Positions 9,176-19,165 of a stretch of 64,000 nt of DNA are shown in pieces. Position 1 is the stretch's first letter. Each line of letters opens with the position of its first letter. A program made the translations under genes and the position numbers. Under the pieces are notes generated by a model that was not told where the DNA came from, did no database searches, and worked only from the letters and a program-made list of their open reading frames with translations. This DNA is from Parabacteroides gordonii MS-1 = DSM 23371 (GTDB lineage Bacteria > Bacteroidota > Bacteroidia > Bacteroidales > Tannerellaceae): NCBI RefSeq assembly GCF_000969825.1, contig NZ_KQ033920.1, positions 981,672 to 1,045,671 of the forward strand, given 5' to 3'.

Positions 9176-11332
9176 ATGTCTTATCATATACAAATTATAC
9201 CGAAAGTATTACATTTCAAACAACCTGCCGGAACCTCCCGCGGAACCTATACCACACGGAATAGCTGGTATCTGGTTCTGACTTCCGATGAAGCACCCGA
9301 ACGATATGGTATTGGCGAGTGTGCCCCCTTACCCAAACTAAGTTGCGATGATGTGCCGGACTATGAACGTTTGTTGGCAGAGATTTGTCGCCAGACCAAG
9401 AGTAAAGGCAAGCCAGATACCGAACTTCTTCGTCCTTATCCTTCCATCCAGTTCGGCTTGGAAACAGCTTTCAGGCATTTCCATGCAGGTAACTACGCTT
9501 TATGGGATACTCCTTTCTCACGAGGTGAAGCCGGTATTCCTATTAACGGCCTGATCTGGATGGGCGAGTATAAAAAGATGCTGGAGCAGATCGAAGCCAA
9601 AATGCAATCAGGATTCCGCTGTATCAAATTAAAGATCGGGGCGATTAACTTTGAGGAAGAATTAGCTTTATTGAAACATATCCGTGCACATTTCTCCGCC
9701 AAAGAAATCGAACTCCGCGTAGATGCAAACGGAGCTTTTTCTCCTACTGACGCATTAGATAAACTGCACCGGCTGGCCGAATTAGACCTGCATTCCATCG
9801 AACAGCCTATCCGTGCCGGGCAATGGGAAGAAATGGCACGACTTACGGCTGAAACACCGTTATCGATTGCTTTAGATGAAGAATTGATCGGATGTAATAC
9901 CTTACAGGGTAAGAAAGAGCTTCTATCTGCCATCCGTCCGCAATATATTATACTGAAACCTTCCTTGCATGGTGGCATAAGTGGCGGACAGGAATGGATC
10001 GATGAAGCTGAAAGACAAAAGATCGGTTGGTGGATCACTTCGGCCTTAGAGTCGAATATCGGACTAAACGCTATTGCACAATGGTGCGCAACATTTAATA
10101 ATCCACTACCGCAAGGGCTTGGCACAGGGGCTTTGTTTACGGATAATGTAGAAATGCCGCTTAGTATACGAAAAGATTGTCTTTGGTACGATCCGAAGAG
10201 TAACTCATTCCCCTCTCGAGAGGGGACAGAGGGTGTGTTACATTTCACAACAGATCGAAGTAAGCAGCAATTGCAGCTAGAGGATGGAACGGTTTGTACG
10301 GCCGGAAATATTCAGGATTTGATAGCCAAACTCCCCACCGATACACCGGAGATACTTCGGGATTTATATCATTTCCTGGCAGACTTGTTTAGCGAATCAC
10401 CCTATATTACCGTACACACTTCCGGCTCAACCGGAACCCCGAAAGAGTTTACCGTCCGTAAGGAACAGATGATGCAAAGTGCCCTACTGACCTGTTCATT
10501 CCTTCGTTTACGAAAAGGAGACAATGCGTTGCTGTGTATGCCTTTACAGTATATCGCAGGTAAGATGGTCGTTGTACGGGCATTGGTTGCCGGACTGAAT
10601 CTTATCCTGCGGACACCTTCGGGACATCCGTTGGCAGATGTGACGGTACCGCTCCGCTTTGCGGCCATGATCCCTTTGCAGGTGTATAATACTCTCCGGG
10701 TGGCAGAAGAGAAAGAGCGTCTTTGCCGGACAGAAATACTAATCATAGGCGGTGGAGCTATCAATAAAGAACTGGAAGACGAGATACGACAACTACCGAA
10801 TGAGATCTATTCCACTTATGGCATGACAGAAACACTGTCTCACATCGCCCTGCGTAAATTGAACGGCTCGGATGCGTCACCGGCTTACACGCCTTTCTCT
10901 TCCGTAAAGCTCTCTTTATCACCGGAAGAAACACTGGTCATCCAAGCACCGTTGGTTTGCGATGAGACCCTGGTAACAAACGACATAGCGCAAATACACC
11001 CGGACGGCACATTCACCATCCTGGGAAGAAAAGATAATATCATCAACACCGGTGGTATAAAAGTTCAAATTGAATGCGTAGAAGAAATACTACGTTCAAT
11101 TATTTCTGTTACCTTTGCGATAACGGCCGTTCCACATCCCGGATTAGGAGAAGCCATCGTGCTACTGGTGGAAAAGACGACAGACCCGGAAAGGCTTTCG
11201 GATAAGATAGCCTCTCTCCTGCCTAAATACCAACAGCCTAAATACATCCGGCAAGTAGACGCCATCCCACTCACCGGCAGTGGTAAAACAGACCGGAAAG
11301 CCTGTCGTTTATTGGCGGCAAAGCTAATCTGA
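9176..11332 (+). CDS. menC-menE: MenC-MenE fusion: O-succinylbenzoate synthase + OSB-CoA ligase
   Basis: 718 residues combining two consecutive menaquinone enzymes. Residues ~1-340 are an enolase-superfamily MenC: the KLK catalytic pair is K151/K153, then RVDANGAF, SIEQPI, ALDEEL and ILKPSLHGG for the metal ligands and second lysine. Residues ~365-718 are an acyl-adenylating MenE: the P-loop TSGSTGTPK starts at T415, then YGMTET, GRKDNIINTGGIKV and the C-terminal lysine K704 in GSGKTDRK. The enzyme should dehydrate SHCHC to O-succinylbenzoate and then activate it to the CoA ester. The linker contains a palindromic repeat. MenH, MenA and the final methyltransferase are not in the window. Confidence 0.93.
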   Translation: MSYHIQIIPKVLHFKQPAGTSRGTYTTRNSWYLVLTSDEAPERYGIGECAPLPKLSCDDVPDYERLLAEICRQTKSKGKPDTELLRPYPSIQFGLETAFRHFHAGNYALWDTPFSRGEAGIPINGLIWMGEYKKMLEQIEAKMQSGFRCIKLKIGAINFEEELALLKHIRAHFSAKEIELRVDANGAFSPTDALDKLHRLAELDLHSIEQPIRAGQWEEMARLTAETPLSIALDEELIGCNTLQGKKELLSAIRPQYIILKPSLHGGISGGQEWIDEAERQKIGWWITSALESNIGLNAIAQWCATFNNPLPQGLGTGALFTDNVEMPLSIRKDCLWYDPKSNSFPSREGTEGVLHFTTDRSKQQLQLEDGTVCTAGNIQDLIAKLPTDTPEILRDLYHFLADLFSESPYITVHTSGSTGTPKEFTVRKEQMMQSALLTCSFLRLRKGDNALLCMPLQYIAGKMVVVRALVAGLNLILRTPSGHPLADVTVPLRFAAMIPLQVYNTLRVAEEKERLCRTEILIIGGGAINKELEDEIRQLPNEIYSTYGMTETLSHIALRKLNGSDASPAYTPFSSVKLSLSPEETLVIQAPLVCDETLVTNDIAQIHPDGTFTILGRKDNIINTGGIKVQIECVEEILRSIISVTFAITAVPHPGLGEAIVLLVEKTTDPERLSDKIASLLPKYQQPKYIRQVDAIPLTGSGKTDRKACRLLAAKLI
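10207..10237. repeat. Palindromic interspersed-type repeat inside the MenC-MenE linker
   Basis: CCCCTCTCGAGAGGGG (10210-10225) is a perfect 16-bp palindrome followed by ACAGAGGGTGTG. It is translated in frame as part of SFPSREGTEGV, between the two enzyme domains. Its composition differs from neighbouring codons, and the word resembles short palindromic repeats dispersed in Bacteroidota genomes (recollection, not searched). Confidence 0.55.
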
Positions 11333-11356
11333 TTATCATTTAAAAACACTATACTT

Positions 11357-13321
11357 ATGAGGTATTTTACACTTACCGTATTATCATTTCTAACCCTCTC
11401 GTCCGCTTACGGACAGAGTGGAGAAAGTTGCCGGTTTGCACCGGATCCGACGCTTCAGAAGCCGGAAGTATATGCCGGATACGATTGCGTAAATCTGCTG
11501 GACAGTACATCTGTAACCGTACAACCGACCGGTTCCGGCTCATTTTCTGTCTGCAAGACAATTAAGATCCAGACTCCCCAGGGAGCAGTCAGCAACCGTA
11601 TCATCAAATACGACTACGACCCGCTGACAGCTTTCGCCCGGTTCAAGAGAGCCACCGTTTACCGTGCTAACGGCGATGTGATCAATCTGGATGTCACCCA
11701 GGCTTGCGATTATGCAGCTCCTGCCCGTGCCATCTATTGGGGAGCCCGCCAGATCATGCTCGAAATAGGGCAACTGAATCCTGGAGATATTATCGAATAC
11801 GAGATTGACAAGAAAGGTTTTACCTATGCCCTGCTGGCGGATGGTGGCGACGACGAATCACGTTTCATCCCTCCTATGCGTGGACAGTTCTATGATATCG
11901 TGCCTTTCTGGGTAACGGAACCGACCGTTCGCAAAGTATATAAGGTATCCATTCCGATGGAGAAAGAGATGCAGTTCCAGTTCTATCAGGGCGACTGTGC
12001 TTCCTCCATGCGCTACGAAGATGGCCGGAAAGCCTATACCTTCTCCACCAACGACGTAATGCCGGCAAAACGTGAACCAAATATGGTAGACCTGTTCGAT
12101 GCCGCACCTAAACTGATGATGTCGTCCACACCTAAATGGCAGGATAAATCATTATGGTTCAATAAGGTTAACGAAGATTACGGAAGCTTTGCTCCACTAC
12201 CCGAAGCACAGAAAAAGGTAGACGAACTGATCAAAGGAAAGAAAACGGAGATGGAAAAGATTGCCGTCCTCACCCATTGGGTAGCCGACAATATCCGCTA
12301 CTCCGGTATCTCGATGGGGAAAGGCGAAGGCTACACGCTTCATAATACGAAAATGAACTATACCGACCGTTGCGGTGTATGTAAAGACATTGCCGGAACA
12401 CTGATCTCTTTCCTCCGCATGGCAGGCTTTGAAGCCTATCCGGCTATGACAATGGCAGGCAGCCGCGTGGAAAGTATTCCTGCCGACCATTTCAACCATT
12501 GCGTAGCTGTCGTTAAGCTATCCAGTGGTACTTATATGCCGCTCGACCCGACCTGGGTTCCTTTCTGCCGTGAATTATGGAGCAGCGCCGAACAACAACA
12601 AAACTATCTGCCGGGCGTTCCCGAAGGTTCAGACCTTTGCCTGACTCCGGTTTCCGCTCCGGAAAACCATTATGTACGTATCAAAGCCAACAATAAACTG
12701 GATGCCAAAGGTACGCTGACCGGACAATTCACCATTACCGCCGAAGGACAGTCGGACAGTAATATCCGCGGTATGTTTACCCGTGGCTGGCAGTCGCAAT
12801 GGAAGAACATGCTCGAAAGCCAGTTGCTGAACGTCTCTCCGAAAGCACGTCTGATCAGTGTCGATTATGGCAAAGATCCGAAAGACTACCAGGCAGCCCC
12901 TATCAAGATCACATTCCGCTACGAGATACCGGAATATGCTATCCCCGGAAAAGAAGAGCTTGTATTCAAACCTATGGTCATGAACAACCTGTATAACCAG
13001 GTGAAGAGCTATCTGCGTATCAATACCGACCTGGCAGAACGTCAGTACGGTTTTAAAGATGCCTGTTCACGTCTTGTGGAACTGGACGAAACGATCCAGC
13101 TTCCCAAAGGCTATACACTGCTTAATGAAGCCAAACAAGACAGCAAACAGAGTGATGCAGCCGACTTTGAAGGCTCATTGCATCAGGAAGGCGATAAGAT
13201 AACGATCAGCCAGAAACTGGCACTGAAGAAACGTGTATACGAAGCCGGCGATTGGGATGGCTTCCGTTCGGCAGTCAATGCTCATAAAAGTTTCGGCGAT
13301 TATCTAATTATTAAAAAGTAA
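11357..13321 (+). CDS. Exported DUF3857 / transglutaminase-like protein
   Basis: 654 residues with a signal peptide ending near SSAYGQ. The N-terminal half is a DUF3857 beta domain. A transglutaminase-like core follows with an intact triad: Cys342 in CGVCKD, His381 in FNHC and Asp397 in PLDPTW. The C-terminal part resembles DUF2569/DUF3858-like beta domains. The substrate is unknown; relatives are periplasmic and could act as cysteine proteases or cross-linking enzymes. It starts 24 bases after menC-menE without a visible promoter, so it may be read through from the men operon. A related gene follows after six bases. Confidence 0.85.
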   Translation: MRYFTLTVLSFLTLSSAYGQSGESCRFAPDPTLQKPEVYAGYDCVNLLDSTSVTVQPTGSGSFSVCKTIKIQTPQGAVSNRIIKYDYDPLTAFARFKRATVYRANGDVINLDVTQACDYAAPARAIYWGARQIMLEIGQLNPGDIIEYEIDKKGFTYALLADGGDDESRFIPPMRGQFYDIVPFWVTEPTVRKVYKVSIPMEKEMQFQFYQGDCASSMRYEDGRKAYTFSTNDVMPAKREPNMVDLFDAAPKLMMSSTPKWQDKSLWFNKVNEDYGSFAPLPEAQKKVDELIKGKKTEMEKIAVLTHWVADNIRYSGISMGKGEGYTLHNTKMNYTDRCGVCKDIAGTLISFLRMAGFEAYPAMTMAGSRVESIPADHFNHCVAVVKLSSGTYMPLDPTWVPFCRELWSSAEQQQNYLPGVPEGSDLCLTPVSAPENHYVRIKANNKLDAKGTLTGQFTITAEGQSDSNIRGMFTRGWQSQWKNMLESQLLNVSPKARLISVDYGKDPKDYQAAPIKITFRYEIPEYAIPGKEELVFKPMVMNNLYNQVKSYLRINTDLAERQYGFKDACSRLVELDETIQLPKGYTLLNEAKQDSKQSDAADFEGSLHQEGDKITISQKLALKKRVYEAGDWDGFRSAVNAHKSFGDYLIIKK

Positions 13322-13327
13322 AAGACA

Positions 13328-15079
13328 ATGACTAATATAATAAATAAATTGACACTGCTTCTTTGCCTGCTGGCGCTTACGGCATCTGTATTCGCTGCAT
13401 CGGAAGCCGAATACAAGAAGCTGTCGAAAGCATATACATTGAATGCAGACGGAAGTCAGGAGTTTCGTTACAGCATGGAACTTACACTCTTCACCCATAC
13501 TGCTATGAACGGTACATACGGTGAGAGCTTTATCGTTTATAACCCGGAATACCAGGTACTGAAGATCAACTCTTCTTACACTAAACAGAAAGACGGGAAT
13601 ATCATAAAGACTCCCGATAACGCTTTTGTGGAAGTTCTTCCCCATGCAGCAGCCGATGCTCCGGCTTATAATAACCTGAAAGAAATGGTCGTTGTCCACA
13701 CCGGTCTGGAGCTGGGTGCCACCATCTATCTGGATTATACGCTTACTTCCAAACCGGGTTATCTGCCGGAACTGGATATCTACGACGAACTGTTGCAAAG
13801 TTCTCCGGTAAAGGAATATACCATCAGCCTGTCGGCTCCGGAAAGCAAGCCTTTATTCTACACGTTGCAGAATAACAGCACCAAACCAGCTGTCTCCACA
13901 GCCAACGGCATGAAAACAGTTACCTGGAACCTACGTAACCTCCCGGCTTCTTCCCGCGACCCGTTCGTATCGGCTGCCAATGGCGATGTTCCTTTCCTGA
14001 CAGCTTCTACTTATGCTTCTAATGGCGATGCCCTGAAAGCCTTATATACACAATTCACTCCCGCCTCTGATGTACAGTTGACAGCTATTGCCGAAAATAT
14101 CACGGAAGGTAAAAAGAATGATACGGAAAAAGTACAGGCTATCCTGAAACATGTAAATGAGAACCTGGGATATAGTAGACTTTCATTACCGGACGCCGGA
14201 TACAAGATCCGTTCATCCAGTGATGTGATCTATTCTGCCTACGGAACGGAAGCCGAAAAGGCAAACCTGTTGAACGGCCTGTTGAATGCAGCCGGTATCA
14301 AAGCGGAAGCAGCCGCCATCTATCGTGTAAAAGCCGATCCGGCCAGTTGCGGACTGAATGCCGTAAGCGGATTGGTGGTTGTAGCTAATGCAGACGGAAA
14401 ACAATATGTCATGTCTCCTGCATCCAACAAAATGGCCGTCTGGAACGGTATCACTCCGGTAATAAGCTTGACAAATGCCGGAACTCCGGTAGCAGTCAAT
14501 ACACCGTCAGGTGACATCGATTATAAGGTAACGCTTTCTGTTTCTCCGGAAAAAGCAGATGCACAAGTGAGCGCTACGATCGGTAATGCTTACCTACCTT
14601 ATTACGGTTCTTACCTGTCGACTTTTGCTGGTGGAGACAAAGAGGCCACCGAAGCCAAAACGCAGAACGGCACAACGATCTCTTATAAGGTATCGCAGAA
14701 CCTGGAAACCAACAATGGCTATGTAATGGTATCGCTGCCAGACGCTCCCGTCAGTCTGGCTCACAGCTATTACTGCCAGATGAACAGCAGCCGCAAAGAC
14801 AATCTGCTGTTGCCATGCAAAGCGAACGAGCATTATACATATACCGTTCAACTACCGGAAGGAATGAAACTTTCCACACCGGAAGCCGTAAAGACAATAG
14901 AGAACGCAGCCGGTAAAGTAGTTATCTCCGTCAAACAAAACGGCAACACCGCAGAAGTGGAACGCAGCCTGCAACTGAACAATCAGTTATATACGCCTGC
15001 ACAGTTCACCAACCTGCGCAGCCTGCTTACCGAGTGGGGAAACACATCGAACCGTACTCTGTTATTGTCTATCAACTAA
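13328..15079 (+). CDS. Exported DUF3857 protein with degenerate transglutaminase domain
   Basis: 583 residues, signal peptide ending near SVFAAS. It has the same plan as the upstream gene: DUF3857, then a transglutaminase-like region near 255-390. Aligning AYGTEAEKANLLNGLLNAAGI (residues ~304-324) with the active neighbour puts Glu308 at the catalytic Cys, and no His or Asp is seen at the other two triad positions (VVVANADGKQYVMSP). It is therefore probably an inactive relative with a binding or chaperone role. The six-base gap to the active gene implies co-expression and perhaps complex formation. The alignment was done by eye. Confidence 0.8.
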   Translation: MTNIINKLTLLLCLLALTASVFAASEAEYKKLSKAYTLNADGSQEFRYSMELTLFTHTAMNGTYGESFIVYNPEYQVLKINSSYTKQKDGNIIKTPDNAFVEVLPHAAADAPAYNNLKEMVVVHTGLELGATIYLDYTLTSKPGYLPELDIYDELLQSSPVKEYTISLSAPESKPLFYTLQNNSTKPAVSTANGMKTVTWNLRNLPASSRDPFVSAANGDVPFLTASTYASNGDALKALYTQFTPASDVQLTAIAENITEGKKNDTEKVQAILKHVNENLGYSRLSLPDAGYKIRSSSDVIYSAYGTEAEKANLLNGLLNAAGIKAEAAAIYRVKADPASCGLNAVSGLVVVANADGKQYVMSPASNKMAVWNGITPVISLTNAGTPVAVNTPSGDIDYKVTLSVSPEKADAQVSATIGNAYLPYYGSYLSTFAGGDKEATEAKTQNGTTISYKVSQNLETNNGYVMVSLPDAPVSLAHSYYCQMNSSRKDNLLLPCKANEHYTYTVQLPEGMKLSTPEAVKTIENAAGKVVISVKQNGNTAEVERSLQLNNQLYTPAQFTNLRSLLTEWGNTSNRTLLLSIN

Positions 15080-15129
15080 ATAGAGATAGTTTAACTTATC
15101 GAATATACTCTCGGTAGATATCCGCAACC

Positions 15130-15191
15130 AGGACTATAGTCCTAACAGTTCCAGCACTACAGTGTTAATAGTATCGACACAGTAGTGCTGG
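15130..15191. terminator. Terminator-like hairpin after the DUF3857 pair
   Basis: CCAGCACTACAGTGT (15151-15165) pairs with ACACAGTAGTGCTGG (15177-15191) with one mismatch, followed by TATTATTT. Just upstream, AGGACTATAGTCCT (15130-15143) is a perfect 14-bp palindrome. The remaining bases to 15266 show no gene. Confidence 0.65.
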
Positions 15192-15266
15192 TATTATTTA
15201 CACAATAGTGCTAGAAGCATACAATTACTATCCTGCCATCAGTCTGATAAATATGTCGTTCCATCC

Positions 15267-15297
15267 TTGTTTATTTACTGAATGTTAATAACTTTAC
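15267..15297 (+). promoter_or_regulatory. Promoter of the GH84 gene
   Basis: TTG at 15267-15269 and TAACTTTAC at 15289-15297 are separated by 19 bp, matching the -33/-7 spacing of Bacteroidota promoters. The -7 differs from TAnnTTTG only in the last base. The start codon lies about 32 bases downstream. Confidence 0.55.
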
Positions 15298-15328
15298 CCT
15301 CATAATTAATTTATAAAACCGTTGATCT

Positions 15329-17845
15329 ATGCAAAAACTATCTAATCTACTCATTACCCTGTTACTATGTTGCCTACCGGGGATTAGCAATGCCCAGAGC
15401 CAGTATCCGGACTTATACCCGCAGCCGCAACATATTGTAATATCCAACCAGCAATATAAACCGGTCGGGGGATATACGTTACAGGGAATCAGCAATCCGG
15501 ATGCAGATGCCGTCAAGTTGCTGAAAGAAACACTGCCTTTTGCCCAATCCGGCAAATCTTCTCCGCTGGAGATAAAGATGCTGAAAGCAAAAACACCCGA
15601 AATGGGACGTTCAGGAGCTTACATCCTCGATATCTCTAAAAAGAAAATCACCATCGAGATCGTAGATGGCCGCTCCCTGTTCTATGCCGCCCAGACACTG
15701 AAGCAACTGATCAGCTACAATGATGAAGGGAAACGGACACTCCCCCTTTGCACCGTCACCGATTATCCGGATGTTCTTCACCGAGGTACAGTGGAAGGTT
15801 TTTACGGTACTCCCTGGAGCCATGCCGACCGTATCGACCAATTGCGTTTCTACGGACAGTTTAAAATGAACACCTATATCTATGGCCCGAAAGACGATCC
15901 TTTCCACAGTGCCAACTGGCGCGAACCGTATCCCGCCGACCAGGCTAACCAGATCAAAGAACTGACAGCCGAAGCTGCCCGTAACAAAGTCGACTTCGTT
16001 TGGGCCATCCACCCGGGACAGGATATCAAATGGAATGTAACCGACAGCAACAACGTAATCACCAAGTTCGGACAGATGTACGACCTGGGCGTACGTGCCT
16101 TTGCCGTATTCTTCGACGACATTTCCGGTGAAGGAACAAACGCCGCCAAGCAGGCAGGACTGATGAACTTCATCCAAAAGGAATTCATTGAAAAGAAAAA
16201 CGATATCCAACCGCTCATTATGTGCCCCACAGAATATAACCGTTCATGGGCCAAAACAGATTATCTCGATATTCTGGGAGAACAGTTGGATCAGGCCGTA
16301 CAAATCATGTGGACAGGTAACCGTGTAGTAGACGATATCACACTCGAAGGTCTTGAATGGGTAAATAAACGCATCCAACGCCCCGCTTATATCTGGTGGA
16401 ACTTCCCAGTGAGCGATTATTGCCGCGACCATCTGCTGATGGGGCCTTCTTACGGCCTGGATACCCAAGCATCCAATGCGATGTCAGGTTTCGTTGCCAA
16501 CCCGATGGAACGGGCAGAAGCATCGAAAGTAGCCTTATTCGGTGTTGCCATGTATAGCTGGAACATCCATAGCTATGATCCGCAGTTTGCCTGGGAAAAG
16601 GCCTGCGAATACCTGATGCCCAGAGCTGCTATTGCCTTTAAAACCTTCTGCGAGAATAACAGCGATCCGGGACCTAATGGCCATTTATACCGCCGGGAAG
16701 AATCAGCCCGTTACGAAAAGCAAGCGAACCGTTTCCTTACCAGTTATCGCAACGGCTCTTTCGGCGAAAGAGATGGCAACCTGCTGGGTGCCCTGTTCGC
16801 ACAGATACAAGCAGCCCCCGAACTGATCTATAACCAGGGAGACAACAAGCGGCTGATCGAAGAGATCAACCCCTGGCTTATGCAGTTCGAACTGTTGGGA
16901 AGATGCGGAACAAATGCCTTGCGCATGGCTCATGCCTGGTATGAAAAAGATCGTCAGAATACCTGGCAACGTTTCCTGGAAGTGTCGGCCGTAATGGACA
17001 GCATGAAGCTCATCAACCGTACTTTCAATCAGAACCCGTACCAGAAAGGTGTAAAGGTCGGTACAAGAGTTCTTATGCCGCTTATCGAAGGGTTATACAG
17101 ACAGACAAGCCGCAACCTGCTTTCTACAGCCGATATGCCGTCTAACGAGATCAGGGTCAGTACCGCTTCCGTCATCACCAATATCGACCAACTGAAAAAC
17201 CAGCCCTGGTCGGAAGACGAGAATCTGATCGCATACGTTCCCATGCTTGAAGTGGTAAAGGTCGAACCTGACCAGTATCTCGGCCTGGGATGGGAAATAC
17301 AGAGGGATGCCGAGTCTTTCACGTTCAATCTACCTCAAAGCAATGTGGAAGGACGCGTATTCGAATGGTCGGCAGACGGCAAAACATGGACTCCTCTTTC
17401 CGATATACCTGCAGACCGGACAAAATTCACGGTCACTACAATTCCTTTGAATGCTCATTTCGTCCGGATGCGTAATAACTCCGGCAAACAAATGGAGCTG
17501 AAGGTGGCTTCTTTCTCCGTTAAGACCAAAGAAGCTCCGGAAATAAATGAAGCCCTGATGATGTACGACCTCAATCTGAGTACTTATAAGACACTGAAAC
17601 CGGGTGAAAAGGTAGAAGTAAAGTGCGACGGTGTAGACAAGTATATCGAATTCTTCTTATCCGGCAACAATGAGAGTATGGTTTCTATCTCCGGTATCAA
17701 TAAAGACGGAGAAGACAATATGCTGTACTGCGGATATGTCGGTTACGTAAAACTGAATAAGATCTCATTTGAAGATATACAAACACTGACAATCACTCCG
17801 GTAGGCAAGACTCCGGTACAGATTCATCAGATTGTCAGGGAATAG
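15329..17845 (+). CDS. GH84 beta-N-acetylglucosaminidase, exported
   Basis: 838 residues. A signal peptide ends at SNAQ, an N-terminal GH20b-like alpha/beta domain spans ~25-145 and a GH84 barrel follows. Barrel marks are GTVEGFYGTPWSH, YIYGPKDDPFH, the catalytic aspartate pair D263-D264 in FFDDISGEG, and TEYNRSW. The C-terminal portion has a helical bundle and a beta-sandwich. GH84 enzymes remove terminal N-acetylglucosamine by substrate-assisted catalysis; bacterial members act on host glycans and hyaluronan fragments. It is monocistronic, with its own promoter and terminator. It is close in architecture to the structurally studied B. thetaiotaomicron enzyme of this family (recollection). 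Confidence 0.92.
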   Translation: MQKLSNLLITLLLCCLPGISNAQSQYPDLYPQPQHIVISNQQYKPVGGYTLQGISNPDADAVKLLKETLPFAQSGKSSPLEIKMLKAKTPEMGRSGAYILDISKKKITIEIVDGRSLFYAAQTLKQLISYNDEGKRTLPLCTVTDYPDVLHRGTVEGFYGTPWSHADRIDQLRFYGQFKMNTYIYGPKDDPFHSANWREPYPADQANQIKELTAEAARNKVDFVWAIHPGQDIKWNVTDSNNVITKFGQMYDLGVRAFAVFFDDISGEGTNAAKQAGLMNFIQKEFIEKKNDIQPLIMCPTEYNRSWAKTDYLDILGEQLDQAVQIMWTGNRVVDDITLEGLEWVNKRIQRPAYIWWNFPVSDYCRDHLLMGPSYGLDTQASNAMSGFVANPMERAEASKVALFGVAMYSWNIHSYDPQFAWEKACEYLMPRAAIAFKTFCENNSDPGPNGHLYRREESARYEKQANRFLTSYRNGSFGERDGNLLGALFAQIQAAPELIYNQGDNKRLIEEINPWLMQFELLGRCGTNALRMAHAWYEKDRQNTWQRFLEVSAVMDSMKLINRTFNQNPYQKGVKVGTRVLMPLIEGLYRQTSRNLLSTADMPSNEIRVSTASVITNIDQLKNQPWSEDENLIAYVPMLEVVKVEPDQYLGLGWEIQRDAESFTFNLPQSNVEGRVFEWSADGKTWTPLSDIPADRTKFTVTTIPLNAHFVRMRNNSGKQMELKVASFSVKTKEAPEINEALMMYDLNLSTYKTLKPGEKVEVKCDGVDKYIEFFLSGNNESMVSISGINKDGEDNMLYCGYVGYVKLNKISFEDIQTLTITPVGKTPVQIHQIVRE

Positions 17846-17867
17846 ATCATTTAAGCAAACAATAAAA

Positions 17868-17897
17868 AGAGCCGCAAGTGTCAATACTTACGGCTCT
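17868..17897. terminator. Bidirectional terminator
   Basis: AGAGCCGCAAGT and ACTTACGGCTCT pair around a six-base loop with one mismatch. TTTTATTT follows on the plus strand and AAAA precedes, so it serves the convergent GH84 and lipoprotein genes. Confidence 0.8.
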
Positions 17898-17902
17898 TTT
17901 AT

Positions 17903-19165
17903 TTATTTCATTATTACAACTATCGGATTATCCTCTTCTCCTATTCGCTTCAATTCTTTTACCTGTTGCGGGATATCTTGATCATCCTCATGTTCGTCAA
18001 ACCATTCTGCCACTTCTCCGGCCGGAAGTAAACCTATATATTCTCCGGCAGAAGAAACGGTCATCGGCCGTAAAGGCATGAAACTTGTAAGGTCATCTTT
18101 CATTCCGTCAGCATATAAACCGACCTTAACTTCTCCGGTCGATTTGGTAACAACAGCATCATGCAAAACAGCTCCATGAAACAGCTTCGTAATAAAACGA
18201 ATGATCATCCGGTCTTTGCTTTCCAATATCTGTGTTATCAATGCGGCATTGTCCTTATTCTTCATATAGCGGTCGGAATACTCCCAATGGTACTTTCCTA
18301 AATCAATGATGCTTGAAGGAACAATGGTAGTATCTTTCACCTGATAGATCGTATCATTGTAGGCTTCCTTGAAGTAGAGATTCTCATTCTGACGCCATAG
18401 GCTCGTATTATCAGGGAAGGAAATACTTCCGGTTTCCGGTTCTTTATAATTAACGATAACTACCCCAGAGTACGCTGTCGGACCGAACAGTTTAATTCCT
18501 TCCTCATTTTTAATAACCGATATAGAAGCTATATTGGATGGATCAAACGGTTTATCATCGGCAGCAATTGTCTGAAACGATGTTATTGGTTCATTATTCT
18601 TAAAGAAGAGAAGTGCACTTCCGTTCGCTCCCAAAATTCCTTCTTTATGACCAACAAATATTTCATCGGTTAGATAGTTGTAGGATGCAGCCGCATACCC
18701 CTCTGCTTCAAATGGGATCTTAATTTTTTCTTTAAACAATCCTTCCTGGTCATAACAGACTAATTCATTGTTCCACCCCCAAAAATAGATATCTCCCGTT
18801 TCATTATTTCCCCAACAATATACACTGCTGTATCCTTCAGGGTCATTCCCTACATGTCCGACTTGCTTTATAAACTTGCCGGTCTTATCGAACATCAAGC
18901 ATTGCTCTTGATTAGTTGAAATCAATATCTTATCTTTAATGAGCTGTACGCGAGGAGCTGTTCCTACCAGACAACTGTCATTCGTTTCCAACGCCACATA
19001 AGATACTTGTTTAAAACAGTCGGAAGCCTTCAATCCGGAAGGAGTGTCAAGAGCGACTCCTACAGGGATTACGGTTACTTCTCCATCCGCTGTTTTACTA
19101 TCATTACACGCTGTTAGAAAAAAACAGGCGGCAATTGCGGCCTGATATAAACAGGTCTTCATCAT
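17903..19165 (-). CDS. Six-bladed beta-propeller lipoprotein
   Basis: 420 residues. A lipoprotein signal ends at FFLTAC. The body has repeated propeller-like strands (CLMFDKTGKFIKQVGHVGNDP, then GDIYFWGWNNELVCYDQEG) seen in the Bacteroidota 6-bladed beta-propeller family, whose function is unknown. The start overlaps the stop of the M56 peptidase gene by four bases (ATGA), so it is translated with that gene and is likely part of the same BlaI-controlled operon. It may be the envelope sensor or effector of that system; this is inferred from position. Confidence 0.8.
   Translation of the reverse strand: MMKTCLYQAAIAACFFLTACNDSKTADGEVTVIPVGVALDTPSGLKASDCFKQVSYVALETNDSCLVGTAPRVQLIKDKILISTNQEQCLMFDKTGKFIKQVGHVGNDPEGYSSVYCWGNNETGDIYFWGWNNELVCYDQEGLFKEKIKIPFEAEGYAAASYNYLTDEIFVGHKEGILGANGSALLFFKNNEPITSFQTIAADDKPFDPSNIASISVIKNEEGIKLFGPTAYSGVVIVNYKEPETGSISFPDNTSLWRQNENLYFKEAYNDTIYQVKDTTIVPSSIIDLGKYHWEYSDRYMKNKDNAALITQILESKDRMIIRFITKLFHGAVLHDAVVTKSTGEVKVGLYADGMKDDLTSFMPLRPMTVSSAGEYIGLLPAGEVAEWFDEHEDDQDIPQQVKELKRIGEEDNPIVVIMK

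Noticed and set aside
9493-10248. A 251-codon minus-strand frame inside menC-menE
   Set aside because: It is a shadow of the MenC domain, with Ser/Arg-rich low-information sequence.
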